Shown here one piece after another: positions 19,880 to 28,927 of a stretch of 64,000 nt of DNA. A program made the position numbers and the translations under genes. The notes under the pieces were generated by a model. That model was not told the DNA's origin, searched no databases, and saw nothing but the letters and a program-made list of their open reading frames with translations. Where the stretch lies: positions 78,920-142,919 of the forward strand of contig NZ_JANHKP010000019.1 of NCBI RefSeq assembly GCF_024497955.1, written 5' to 3'. Position 1 is the first letter of the stretch; each line of letters opens with the position of its first letter. The stretch comes from Streptomyces sp. C10-9-1. GTDB taxonomy: Bacteria; Actinomycetota; Actinomycetes; Streptomycetales; Streptomycetaceae.

Positions 19880-20701
19880 GTGTCAGAACCAGTGCTGCGC
19901 ATTCCGGACGCGAAGGTCGTCCTGTCGACGGCCTCCGTCTACCCGGAGAGCACGGCGACGGCCTTCGAGGTCGCCGCGCGCCTCGGCTACGACGGTGTCG
20001 AGGTCATGGTCTGGACGGACCCGGTCAGCCAGGACGTCGAGGCGCTGCGCAGGCTCTCCGACTACCACGGCATCCCGGTCCGCGCGGTGCACGCGCCGTG
20101 CCTGCTGATCACCCAGCGGGTCTGGTCCACCGACCCCTGGACCAAGCTCCAGCGTGCGCGTGCCGCCGCCGAGAGGCTGGGCGCCTCGACGGTGGTCGTC
20201 CACCCGCCGTTCCGCTGGCAGCGCGGCTACGCGCGCGAGTTCGTGCGGGGCGTCTGGCGGATGGCCGACGAGACGGACGTCCGCTTCGCCGTGGAGAACA
20301 TGTACCCCTGGCGCTACCGCGACCGGGAGATGCTCGCCTACGCGCCCGACTGGGACGTGACCAAGGACGACTACCGCCACTTCACGGTCGACCTGTCCCA
20401 CACCGCGACCTCGCGCACCGACACCCTGGCGATGGTGGACCGGATGGGCGACCGGCTCGCCCATGTGCACCTCGCCGACGGCAGGGGGTCGGCCAAGGAC
20501 GAGCACCTGGTGCCCGGCCGCGGCGACCAGCCCTGCGCCGAGCTGCTGGAGCGGCTGGCCCACGGCCGCTTCGGGGGTGACGTCGTCATCGAGGTCAACA
20601 CCCGCCGGGCGATGTCCGCGGCGGAGCGCGAGGCGGACCTCGCCGAGGCCCTGGCCTTCACCCGGCTGCATCTGGCCTCCTCCCGCACGCCCGGTCCGTG
20701 A
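19880..20701 (+). CDS. Sugar phosphate isomerase/epimerase (xylose isomerase-like TIM barrel)
   Basis: A 273-aa AP-endonuclease-2-like TIM barrel. Metal-binding positions typical of the fold are present (VVVHPPF, FAVENMYPW, FTVDLSHTA, HVHLADG, VIEVNT). The substrate is unknown. GTG 19880 is the first start giving the barrel's first strand (VVLSTASVYPES). It lies between the Ppx/GppA gene and a TetR regulator on the same strand. Confidence 0.85.
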   Translation: MSEPVLRIPDAKVVLSTASVYPESTATAFEVAARLGYDGVEVMVWTDPVSQDVEALRRLSDYHGIPVRAVHAPCLLITQRVWSTDPWTKLQRARAAAERLGASTVVVHPPFRWQRGYAREFVRGVWRMADETDVRFAVENMYPWRYRDREMLAYAPDWDVTKDDYRHFTVDLSHTATSRTDTLAMVDRMGDRLAHVHLADGRGSAKDEHLVPGRGDQPCAELLERLAHGRFGGDVVIEVNTRRAMSAAEREADLAEALAFTRLHLASSRTPGP

Positions 20702-20819
20702 CCGGCCCGGACCGCCCCGTCCGCCCCCGGCCGGGGGCCCGGGGCGCGCCCGGCGACGGGGGCCGTGCCCGCCCGGCCGCCGACCCGACCCCGCCGCCCA
20801 CCACCGAGGAGCCCGCCAG

Positions 20820-21506
20820 GTGACCGAGGAGCCCAGACGACGGGGCCGCCCCGCGCGCCGGGCGGCCGACGCGCGCCCCGGGGCCCGGGAGCGGATCCTG
20901 CAGGCCGCCCGCACCGAGTTCGCCGAGCGCGGCTACGACAGGACCACCATGCGGGGGATCGCCCGCGCCGCGGAGGTGGACGCCGCGCTGGTGCACCACT
21001 ACTTCGGCACGAAGGACGAGGTCTTCGCCGCGGCCATCGAGCTGTCCTTCGAGCCCGCCATGATCGTCCCGCAGATCCTCGGGCAGGGTGCGGAGGGCAT
21101 CGGCGAGCGGCTGGCCCGCTTCTTCATCGGCGTCTGGGAGAACCCCGCCACCCGCGCCCCGCTGCTGGCGGTCATCCGGTCGGCGCTCACCCACGAGGCC
21201 GCGGCCGCCGTGCTGAGGGGCTTCGTGCTGCGGCGGCTGCTGGAGAGGGTGGCCGCGGAGCTGGAGGTGCCCGACCCCCGGCTGCGGGCCGAGCTGGCGG
21301 CCTCGCACATGGTCGGCGTGGCCGTGCTGCGGTACGTGCTGCGCGTGGAGCCCCTGGCGTCGTCCGACCCGGAGGAGATCGTGCGGCTGGTCGCGCCGTC
21401 CCTCCAGCGCTACCTGACCGCGGCGGACGCGGCGGGTGACGCTCCGGCCGGCCCGCCCGGCGGCCGGGGCCCCGCGGGTGGCGGCGCGGGCCCCGGCGAG
21501 GTCTGA
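20820..21506 (+). CDS. TetR/AcrR-family transcriptional regulator
   Basis: A 228-aa regulator with the TetR N-terminal helix-turn-helix (REERILQ-like helix, TTMRGIARAAEVDAALVHHYFGTKDE) and a helical ligand-binding half containing the C-terminal TetR_C pattern (RFFIGVWENPATRAPLL). The start is GTG 20820. It is 134 bp upstream of ilvD on the same strand; whether it controls ilvD or the epimerase gene is not shown. The tail is Gly/Pro-rich. Confidence 0.9.
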   Translation: MTEEPRRRGRPARRAADARPGARERILQAARTEFAERGYDRTTMRGIARAAEVDAALVHHYFGTKDEVFAAAIELSFEPAMIVPQILGQGAEGIGERLARFFIGVWENPATRAPLLAVIRSALTHEAAAAVLRGFVLRRLLERVAAELEVPDPRLRAELAASHMVGVAVLRYVLRVEPLASSDPEEIVRLVAPSLQRYLTAADAAGDAPAGPPGGRGPAGGGAGPGEV

Positions 21507-21640
21507 GCCCGGCCGCGGGGCCGGCGCACCGGCCGCCCGCAGGGCGGTCTCCGCGTCCCACATCCCGGGCAAGCTGTCCAGATCTTGGAGCGACGGCGTA
21601 CGCTCGACCCAGGCACAACCATCACGAGGAGCGAGCGACG

Positions 21641-23491
21641 ATGCCCGAGCTGAGGTCCCGCACGGTCACCCACGGACGCAATATGGCGGGCGCCCGCGCC
21701 CTGATGCGCGCCTCGGGCGTAGCCAGTGAGGACATCGGCAAGCCCATCGTCGCCGTCGCCAACTCCTTCACCGAGTTCGTCCCCGGTCACACCCACCTCG
21801 CGCCGGTCGGCCGGATCGTCTCGGAGGCGATCAAGGCGGCGGGGGCGGTGCCGCGCGAGTTCAACACCATCGCCGTCGACGACGGCATCGCGATGGGCCA
21901 CGGCGGGATGCTCTACTCGCTGCCCTCGCGCGACCTGATCGCCGACTCGGTCGAGTACATGGTGGAGGCGCACTGCGCCGACGCCCTGATCTGCATCTCC
22001 AACTGCGACAAGATCACCCCCGGGATGCTGATGGCCGCGCTGCGCCTGAACATCCCCACCGTCTTCGTCTCCGGCGGGCCGATGGAGGCCGGCAAGGCGA
22101 CCCTGGTCGACGGCACCGTCCGCAAGCTGGACCTGATCAACGCGATCGCCGACGCGGTCGACGAGAACGTCTCGGACGAGGACATCCTCCGCATCGAGGA
22201 GAACGCCTGCCCGACCTGCGGCTCCTGCTCCGGCATGTTCACCGCCAACTCGATGAACTGCCTGACCGAGGCGATCGGCCTCTCCCTGCCGGGCAACGGC
22301 TCCGTCCTCGCCACCCACACCGCCCGCCGCGCCCTGTACGAGAACGCGGCCCGCACCGTCGTGGACATCACCAGGCGCCACTACGAGGGCGGTGACGACT
22401 CCGTCCTGCCGCGCAGCATCGCCACCCGCGCCGCCTTCGAGAACGCGATGGCCCTGGACATCGCCATGGGCGGCTCGACCAACACGATCCTCCACCTGCT
22501 GGCCGCCGCCCAGGAGGCCGAGCTCGACTACGACCTCTCCGACATCGACCAGGTCTCCCGCCGGGTGCCCTGCCTGGCCAAGGTGGCGCCGAACGTCGCC
22601 CCCGGCGGCACGTACTACATGGAGGACGTGCACCGGGCGGGCGGCATCCCGGCGATCCTCGGCGAGCTGTACCGCGGCGGCCTGCTGAACGAGGACGTCC
22701 ACACCGTCCACGCGGCCTCCGTCAAGGAGTGGCTGGACACCTGGGACGTGCGCGGGGGCTCCCCCTCCGAGGAGGCCGTCGAGCTGTGGCACGCCGCCCC
22801 GGGCTGCAGGCGCTCCGCCGAGGCGTTCTCCCAGTCCGAGCGGTGGGACACCCTGGACCTCGACGCCTCGGGCGGCTGCATCCGCGACGTGGAGCACGCC
22901 TACTCCGCGGACGGCGGCCTCGCCGTGCTGAAGGGCAACCTCGCCGTGGACGGCTGCGTGGTGAAGACCGCGGGCGTCGACGAGTCGATCTGGACCTTCG
23001 AGGGCCCGGCCGTGGTCTGCGAGTCGCAGGACGAGGCCGTCGACAAGATCCTCCGCAAGGAGATCGCGGCGGGCGACGTGGTCGTCATCCGCTACGAGGG
23101 CCCGCGCGGCGGTCCGGGGATGCAGGAGATGCTGTACCCGACCTCGTTCCTGAAGGGCCGCGGGCTCGGCAAGGCCTGCGCCCTCGTCACCGACGGCCGC
23201 TTCTCCGGAGGCACCTCGGGCCTGTCGATCGGCCACGCCTCCCCGGAGGCCGCCTCCGGCGGGACCATCGCCCTCGTCGAGGACGGGGACCGCATCCGCA
23301 TCGACATCCCCGGCCGCTCCATCGAGCTGCTGGTGGACGAGGCGACCCTGGACGCCCGGCGCGAGGCCCTGGGCGGGGTCTACGCCCCCCGGGACCGCGA
23401 GCGCAAGGTGTCGGCCGCGCTGCGGGCGTACGCCGCCATGGCGACCAGCGCCGACAAGGGCGCCGTCCGCGACGTCTCCAGGCTCGGCTGA
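21641..23491 (+). CDS. ilvD: Dihydroxy-acid dehydratase IlvD
   Basis: A 616-aa enzyme of branched-chain amino acid and pantothenate synthesis that dehydrates 2,3-dihydroxy acids to 2-oxo acids. Fe-S cluster Cys are visible in CISNCDKITPGM and ENACPTCGSCSGMF; the C-terminal swivel domain has LVTDGRFSGGTSGLSIGH. The ATG at 21641 has GAGGAGCGA just upstream. Length and motifs are those of the full enzyme. It converges on the kinase gene across a hairpin. Confidence 0.97.
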   Translation: MPELRSRTVTHGRNMAGARALMRASGVASEDIGKPIVAVANSFTEFVPGHTHLAPVGRIVSEAIKAAGAVPREFNTIAVDDGIAMGHGGMLYSLPSRDLIADSVEYMVEAHCADALICISNCDKITPGMLMAALRLNIPTVFVSGGPMEAGKATLVDGTVRKLDLINAIADAVDENVSDEDILRIEENACPTCGSCSGMFTANSMNCLTEAIGLSLPGNGSVLATHTARRALYENAARTVVDITRRHYEGGDDSVLPRSIATRAAFENAMALDIAMGGSTNTILHLLAAAQEAELDYDLSDIDQVSRRVPCLAKVAPNVAPGGTYYMEDVHRAGGIPAILGELYRGGLLNEDVHTVHAASVKEWLDTWDVRGGSPSEEAVELWHAAPGCRRSAEAFSQSERWDTLDLDASGGCIRDVEHAYSADGGLAVLKGNLAVDGCVVKTAGVDESIWTFEGPAVVCESQDEAVDKILRKEIAAGDVVVIRYEGPRGGPGMQEMLYPTSFLKGRGLGKACALVTDGRFSGGTSGLSIGHASPEAASGGTIALVEDGDRIRIDIPGRSIELLVDEATLDARREALGGVYAPRDRERKVSAALRAYAAMATSADKGAVRDVSRLG

Positions 23492-23497
23492 CCGCCC

Positions 23498-23537
23498 ACG
23501 GCCCCGCGACCCGCCCCGGGCCGGTCGCGGGGGCCGT
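23498..23537. terminator. Bidirectional terminator between ilvD and the kinase gene
   Basis: Inverted repeat of about 13 bp with one bulge (23498-23510 with 23524-23537), lying between converging stop codons. Confidence 0.65.
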
Positions 23538-25711
23538 CACCAGCCGCCGGGGGCGGCCGCGTCCAGGGCGAAGACGCTGCCGTCGGGTGCCGTCGCGTGG
23601 ACCCGGCCCCCGGCGAGCACCGGGGCGGGCAGCCGCGGGCTGAAGGTGTTCCGCCCGGTGTGCATCCGGGGGTCGCTCTGGCCCACGAGGGTGCCCCGGG
23701 CCGCGTCCACCGCGAGCAGGCGCCCGTCCCCGGACGAGACGAAGACCGCGCCCGCCCCCGCCGCCGGGCGGGAGAGCCTTGCCGCCGCGGTCTCCAGCCG
23801 CCACAGCTGCGCGCCCCGCCCGCCGTCCGCTGCCGTGTCCACCGCGATCAGCGAGCCGCCCGCCCCCGTGACGTGCACGGTGTCGCCGTGCGCGGCAGCC
23901 TGGGCCTGGTCCACGGGCGCGTCGAGCGGGACGCGGGTCACCGAGCCGTCCGCACCGGAGAGCTCCAGGCGCACCACGGCATCGGTGAAGCCGTCGAGGT
24001 CCGAGGCCAGCAGGTGCAGCGCGGGCCCCGCCGGTTCCACCGGGGAGAGCAGCCCGTCCAGCCTCCGCTCCCACAGCGGCCGGCCGTCGTCCGGCGCCAC
24101 CGCGCCGACGGTGGTGGCGGACCCGTCGGCCGACGGGGTGACGGCGAGCAGCGGCCCGCCGGGCGAGGCCACCCACTGCGCCCCGGCCCGGCCCCGGGCG
24201 GTCCAGCGCACGGCTCCCGTCGCCGCGTCCAGCGCATCGAGCCGGCCGTCCGCGGACACCAGCAGCACCAGGCCGCCGGCGACGCGCACCGCCGCGTGGC
24301 CGGAGGCGTCGCGCTCCCAGCGCACCTCCCCGCTCTCCGGGTCGAGCGCCCGGTGCCGCCCGCCGCCCGAGGGGGTCACCTGCAGCAGGCCGCCGGAGAG
24401 CACCGGTGCCTCGCCCCCGCCGGGACGGGCGTGCGCTCCGGCCGTCCAGGCGGTCGTGCCGTCGGCCGCCTCCAGCCGCACCGCGGTCGTCCCCGGCGCC
24501 GTGCAGAACACCGCGCCCGCCGAGGCCGTGCACGCGGGGATGCCGCTGCCGGACGCCTCCCGCAGCGGCACGCTCCACGGCCGGAGGGCACCGTCGGCCG
24601 TGTTCGCCGCGGGCGCGGGCGACCCGCCCCCGCGGTCCCCGGGTGCCGCGACGGAGAAGGCCACCGCGGCGGCGGCCACCGCTGCGCAGGCGGCCGAGAC
24701 CAGCCGTACGGCGCGGCGCCGCGGCCGGGAGCGGTGCGGAGGGAGCGCCCGAGCCCCCGCGGGGGCCCGCCCTCCGCGGGTCCCCTCCGCCTCCCCGGCG
24801 CCGGCCGCGGGCCGATCGGCCGCGGTGTCCGGGCCGGACCCCCGCTGCGCCGGGATGTGGGCCTGGGTGTCGTGGGCGGCCGAGGGCGAGGCCGCCCGCA
24901 GAGCCACCATCACCTCGTACGGGGAGGGGCGGTCGGCCGGGTCCTTGGCGAGGCAGCGGCGCAGCAGCGGCACCAGGTCGCCGGGCACGCCCGTCAGGTC
25001 GGGGTCGTCGTGCACGACCTGGTAGGCCACGATGTAGGGGCTGTCGGAGTCGAAGGGGCCGCGACCCGTCGCCGCGTGCACCAGCACCGCACCGAGCGCG
25101 AACACGTCGGCCTCGGGGCCGACTTCCCGGGGGCGCTGGAACTGCTCGGGCGCCATGAACGGCGGTGTCCCGATCAGCTTCCCCGTCTCGGTGCGCAGTT
25201 CGCTGTCGCGCGGGCGGGATATGCCGAAGTCGATGACTTTCGGCCCGTCCCGGGCGAGCAGCACGTTGCCCGGTTTGAGGTCACGGTGGACCACTCCGGC
25301 CCGGTGGATGTCGCGCAGCGCCTCCGCCAGGCCCGCCCCGACCCGGCGCAAGCGCGCGGAGTCCAGCGGTCCGTGGCCCTTGACCTCCTCGGCCAGGGTG
25401 GGGCCCTCGATGAACAGGGTGGCCATCCACGGGCGCGGCGCGTCCGGATCGGCGTCGACGACCGGCGCGGTGAAGGCCCCGCTCACCCGGCGGGCCGCGG
25501 CGACCTCCTGCCGGAACCGCGCCCTGAACTCGGGGTCCGCCGCGTGCTCGGCGTGCACCACCTTGACCGCCAGCCGCAGCCCGGACGCCGAGGACGCCAG
25601 GTGCACGACACCCATCCCGCCGTGCCCCAGGCACTCCTCCAGCCGGTACTGCCCGGCCTGCCCGGGCTGTTCCGCGTCCGGGAACGCCCCGGTGCTCCGC
25701 AGCGGCGGCAT
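23537..25711 (-). CDS. Ser/Thr protein kinase with extracellular PQQ-type beta-propeller
   Basis: A 724-aa membrane kinase. The kinase domain (about residues 20-270) has the Gly loop GHGGMGVVH, VAIK-type LAVKVV, HRDLKPGN, DFG and APE motifs. A Pro/Arg-rich linker and one transmembrane helix (about 335-355) follow. The outer half is a WD/PQQ-like propeller with repeats such as DGTTAWTAG, SGEVRWERD and TGAVRWTAR, probably the sensor. I used the ATG at 25711; a GTG at 25717 is equally possible. Streptomyces have many such kinases; the ligand and targets are unknown. Confidence 0.9.
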   Translation of the reverse strand: MPPLRSTGAFPDAEQPGQAGQYRLEECLGHGGMGVVHLASSASGLRLAVKVVHAEHAADPEFRARFRQEVAAARRVSGAFTAPVVDADPDAPRPWMATLFIEGPTLAEEVKGHGPLDSARLRRVGAGLAEALRDIHRAGVVHRDLKPGNVLLARDGPKVIDFGISRPRDSELRTETGKLIGTPPFMAPEQFQRPREVGPEADVFALGAVLVHAATGRGPFDSDSPYIVAYQVVHDDPDLTGVPGDLVPLLRRCLAKDPADRPSPYEVMVALRAASPSAAHDTQAHIPAQRGSGPDTAADRPAAGAGEAEGTRGGRAPAGARALPPHRSRPRRRAVRLVSAACAAVAAAAVAFSVAAPGDRGGGSPAPAANTADGALRPWSVPLREASGSGIPACTASAGAVFCTAPGTTAVRLEAADGTTAWTAGAHARPGGGEAPVLSGGLLQVTPSGGGRHRALDPESGEVRWERDASGHAAVRVAGGLVLLVSADGRLDALDAATGAVRWTARGRAGAQWVASPGGPLLAVTPSADGSATTVGAVAPDDGRPLWERRLDGLLSPVEPAGPALHLLASDLDGFTDAVVRLELSGADGSVTRVPLDAPVDQAQAAAHGDTVHVTGAGGSLIAVDTAADGGRGAQLWRLETAAARLSRPAAGAGAVFVSSGDGRLLAVDAARGTLVGQSDPRMHTGRNTFSPRLPAPVLAGGRVHATAPDGSVFALDAAAPGGW

Positions 25712-25845
25712 CCCCACCCCCGTCCGATGGTGCGCACACGCGACGCTCGGAGCCTAGTCGATGACGCATGCGATTCGGCCATCGCTTGCTAGCCTGCGCG
25801 CGGCGGGCCGAGGTGGTCCGCGAGGACGTGACGACGGGGGTTGCC

Positions 25846-26154
25846 ATGGGGGTCGACGAGGTGTCCGGCGCGGGGGCCGAAGGGGTGCGGACGGCGGGGT
25901 ACACGGTGCCGCGGTACCCGGTCGCACCGGGGGTCCGGCTGAACGTGCGCTCGGGGCCGGGCACGCAGTACCGGGTGGTCCGGGTGCTGCCGTACGGGGC
26001 GAGCGTGCCGGTCAACTGCCAGACGGCCGGCCAGTGGGTCACCGGCCCCTACGGCACCAGCAACATCTGGGACAACATCGCCGACGGCCAGTTCGTCTCG
26101 GACGCCTACGTCCTGACGGGCAGCGACGGGTACGTGGCCGTCCGCTGCTCCTGA
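25846..26154 (+). CDS. Small bacterial SH3-domain protein
   Basis: A 102-aa protein carrying one SH3b-like domain (GVRLNVRSGPGTQYRVVRVL), a fold used in bacteria to bind cell-wall peptides. I chose ATG 25846 with GGGGG upstream. The frame extends to ATG 25768, which gives a basic start but no clear signal peptide, so export is uncertain. It is divergent from the kinase gene and followed by a strong terminator. Confidence 0.65.
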   Translation: MGVDEVSGAGAEGVRTAGYTVPRYPVAPGVRLNVRSGPGTQYRVVRVLPYGASVPVNCQTAGQWVTGPYGTSNIWDNIADGQFVSDAYVLTGSDGYVAVRCS

Positions 26155-26193
26155 CGGCCGAGGGGCGGCCCCGGCCGTCCACCGCCGTGCCGC

Positions 26194-26240
26194 GAGGCCC
26201 GGGGCCCGGCGCGCAGCACGCGCGCCGGGCCCCGGGCCTC
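26194..26240 (+). terminator. Strong terminator after the SH3 gene
   Basis: Perfect 20-bp inverted repeat (26194-26213 with 26221-26240) and a 7-nt loop, all G+C-rich, 40 bp after the stop. Confidence 0.85.
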
Positions 26241-26335
26241 GTGCCGTGCGGGAGCCCGGGCCCTCGCCTGGGGCGAGGCACATTCCTGTGGTCGTCACCA
26301 TGATGTAGGTCTGGCATTAGTGTGCGCCGCACAGT

Positions 26336-26686
26336 ATGGTGTCGTTCGTGGCCGTAGAAGAACTGTCCCTGAGCCAGGCTCAGGAGCTGCGCCGCGGGAC
26401 GGTCGTGCTGGCCTGCCTGGCGCTGCTCCGCACGCCCCAGTACGGGTACGCCCTGCTGGAGACCCTCAACGAAGCGGGGGTCTCCGTCGACGGCAACACG
26501 CTCTACCCGCTGCTCCGCCGGCTGGAGAAGCAGGGCCTGCTCACCAGCGAATGGAACACCGACGAGTCCCGGCCGCGGAAGTTCTACCGGGTCAGCCCGG
26601 ACGGCTCCCGCGTCCGCACCTCCCTGGTGCGGGAATGGGAGGACCTCGTCGCCTCGATCTCACGACTCACCAAGGAGAACGGATGA
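26336..26686 (+). CDS. PadR-family transcriptional regulator
   Basis: A 116-aa winged-helix regulator; the PadR core is clear (GYALLETLNEAGVSVDGNTLYPLLRRLEKQGLL). The start is uncertain: ATG 26336 or GTG 26348, neither with a ribosome site, so a leaderless message is possible. The TGA overlaps the ATG of the following HAAS gene by 4 nt, so the two are coupled. PadR genes paired with HAAS membrane proteins usually regulate their own operon. Confidence 0.9.
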   Translation: MVSFVAVEELSLSQAQELRRGTVVLACLALLRTPQYGYALLETLNEAGVSVDGNTLYPLLRRLEKQGLLTSEWNTDESRPRKFYRVSPDGSRVRTSLVREWEDLVASISRLTKENG

Positions 26687-27630
26687 GCACGAGCACGCTC
26701 ACCGAGCGCTACGTGCATGAGGTCGTCCGGCGGCTCCCCGCCGACCAGCGCCAGGACATCGCGCAGGAGTTGCGCGCCACCATCGCCGACACCGTCGACG
26801 GCCGCCCCGGTGCCGACCCCCGGGCCGCGGAACGCGAGGTGCTGATCGAACTCGGCGACCCCGTGCGCTACGCCGCCCGGTACACCGACCGGCCCGCGGC
26901 GTTCATCGGGCCCGACCTCTACCCCTCCTACGTCCGCCTCCTGCGCCCGCTGATGGCCGGTCTGCTCCCCGTCGTGGCCGTCGTGTTCACGGTGCTCGAC
27001 CTCCTGGACGGGCGCGGCGTGGGCCAGGCGCTGGCCACCGGCGCCGGCACCCTCTTCTCCTTCGGCGCCCAGCTCTTCGCCGCGGTCACCCTGCTCTACG
27101 CCGCCGCCGACCGGATGCGCCGCCCGCGCGGCATGCTCGCCTCCGCGGCCGCCTGGTCCCCGGAGGACCTGCCCGAGGTCCGGCAGGGCGAGCGCACCGG
27201 CACGGCCGCCGCGAGCCTGGCCGCGGCGGCCCACGTGGTGCTCATCGCCCTGGTGTTCTGGCAGCACACCGCCCGGCCCTACCGGCTCGGTGACGGCACC
27301 CCGGTCGAGGTCCTGGACCCCGCCCTGTGGTCGGGCTGGATCTGGCCCGTCCTCGGCGGACTGGCCGCCCTGGCGGCCGTCGGTGTCGCCCGGGTCGCCG
27401 CGGGTGGCTGGACCCTGCGTCTGGCCGCCTGGTACACGGCCGCCCAGGCGCTGTTCAGCCTGCCGCTGGCCTGGGTGCTGCACCGCCAGCTCCTGCTCAA
27501 CCCCGAGTTCCTGGCCGACGCCACGGCGCTGTGGGACTCCCCGGACCCCGTCTACGACGGCATGGCGCTGCTCGTGCTGCTGGGTGCGGCGATCGGGGTC
27601 TTCACGGCCTTCCGCGACGCCCGCCGATGA
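26683..27630 (+). CDS. HAAS-domain multipass membrane protein
   Basis: A 315-aa protein. Residues 1 to about 80 form the helical HAAS domain (VVRRLPADQRQDIAQELRAT, LGDPVRYAARYTD). Five or so hydrophobic helices follow. Such proteins are typically encoded with PadR regulators and are thought to sense or signal at the membrane. AAGGAG lies 7 nt before the ATG at 26683. No transport or catalytic motif is visible. Confidence 0.85.
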   Translation: MSTSTLTERYVHEVVRRLPADQRQDIAQELRATIADTVDGRPGADPRAAEREVLIELGDPVRYAARYTDRPAAFIGPDLYPSYVRLLRPLMAGLLPVVAVVFTVLDLLDGRGVGQALATGAGTLFSFGAQLFAAVTLLYAAADRMRRPRGMLASAAAWSPEDLPEVRQGERTGTAAASLAAAAHVVLIALVFWQHTARPYRLGDGTPVEVLDPALWSGWIWPVLGGLAALAAVGVARVAAGGWTLRLAAWYTAAQALFSLPLAWVLHRQLLLNPEFLADATALWDSPDPVYDGMALLVLLGAAIGVFTAFRDARR

Positions 27631-27634
27631 GACC

Positions 27635-27680
27635 GCGCTCCGGTGCGCGGGGTACACCCCCGGCCCCCGCACCGGAGCGC
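27635..27680 (+). terminator. Terminator after the PadR-HAAS operon
   Basis: Perfect 13-bp outer stem (27635-27647 with 27668-27680) and a further GGGG/CCCC pairing inside. A second, 11-bp hairpin follows near 27690-27722. Confidence 0.75.
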
Positions 27681-27807
27681 ACCACGCAGGAGGGGCCGCC
27701 CGGCCGCAGGAGCCGGGCGGCCCACGTGCCAGGCCCACGGGTGCGGTCCCCGGGCGTCCGGGCACACGGATGGCCCGGGGCGGGCGTGACGCGGCAGGAT
27801 GCTCCGC

Positions 27808-28386
27808 ATGACCCTGCCCACCCCCGAACTGCGCACCGCCCGCCTGCGACTGCGGCCGTTCACCGGCACCGACGCGGCGTCGCTGTACGCGCTGCACAGC
27901 AGCGCCCACGTGCTGCGCTACTGGGACTCCCCACCCTGGACCGAACCGGCCCGCGCCCAGCGCTTCATCGCGACCTGCCGGACGATCGAGGAGGAGGGCA
28001 CGGGAGCCCGGGTGGCCGTCGACCGCGTCCGCGACGGCGCGTTCATCGGCTGGTGCGGCCTGACCGGCTGGAACCCGGACTTCCGCAGCGCGTCCCTCGG
28101 CTACGTCCTCGACGCCGCCGCGTGGGGCCACGGCTACGCCACGGAGGCCGCGCACGCCGTCCTGCGGTGGGCGTTCGACACCCTGGACCTGAACCGCGTC
28201 CAGGCCGAGACCGACACGCGCAACGTGGCGTCCGCCCGGGTCCTGGAGAAGCTCGGCTTCGTCCGCGAAGGCACCCTCCGCGAGGACTGCGTCGTCAACG
28301 GCGACGTCTCCGACTCCTGGGTCTTCGGCCTGCTCCGCCGCGAGTGGCACCCGACGTCGTCGCCCGCGCCGGAACCGAACCGGTGA
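27808..28386 (+). CDS. RimJ/RimL-type GNAT acetyltransferase
   Basis: A 192-aa GNAT of the ribosomal-protein-N-acetyltransferase type (RLRLRPFTGTDA at the start; GYVLDAAAWGHGYATEA acetyl-CoA loop; RVLEKLGFVREGTLRED near the end). The ATG at 27808 has GCAGGA 8 nt upstream; another ATG lies at 27799. It is the last recognisable gene before the biosynthetic cluster. The substrate is unknown. Confidence 0.85.
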   Translation: MTLPTPELRTARLRLRPFTGTDAASLYALHSSAHVLRYWDSPPWTEPARAQRFIATCRTIEEEGTGARVAVDRVRDGAFIGWCGLTGWNPDFRSASLGYVLDAAAWGHGYATEAAHAVLRWAFDTLDLNRVQAETDTRNVASARVLEKLGFVREGTLREDCVVNGDVSDSWVFGLLRREWHPTSSPAPEPNR

Positions 28387-28927
28387 ACAAGGCCACGAGG
28401 GACGTCCACGGCGAACGCGGGACGCCCGTCCGGCGGGGAGCAGCGAGTGGCCGGCGGACGACCGCAGCGCATCACCGAAGTCCGGCGGCAGGCCGCCCGG
28501 CTGATCCGGGACTGCCACCCCAAGGGGCACCGACCCCGCCCGTGCGACGCGGCCGTCACGCGGGGCTGCGCTGGCCTCGGCGGCAGCACCTGCGCCGTCG
28601 ATCGGTGCGCGACCGGGCTCCTTCCCGCCCTGTCCACCGGCGGCGGCAGCCCGGCCACCGGCAGCGTGTCTCCCCGCGGTGAAGCGGTGCACTTCCGCGA
28701 ACACGCGGGCGTGCTCCCGGCGTTCCCGCCGACGCGACACTGCCGGAGCCGAAGGCCGCCGGCACCGGGCAGGGCATCGCCCGCGCTCCGCCGACCGCCT
28801 CGTCGCATCCTGACCCGCCCGCCCCCGGCGGGCTGTGCGCGATCCACCCGCCTCCCCGCAGGCCCCCGCCGACCACGCCCGCCGAGCGGACCGGCGGCCC
28901 TCCCTCGCCCCCGGGCGGTCCCGCCCG
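28387..28927. other. 541-bp non-coding boundary between core genome and gene cluster
   Basis: No frame here has a recognisable protein or a convincing ribosome site; the open frames are GC artefacts. It separates the GNAT gene from the adenylating-enzyme gene, whose stop is at 28928, and probably marks the left edge of the cluster. I see no integrase remnant, tRNA or direct repeat that would indicate an attachment site. Confidence 0.5.
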
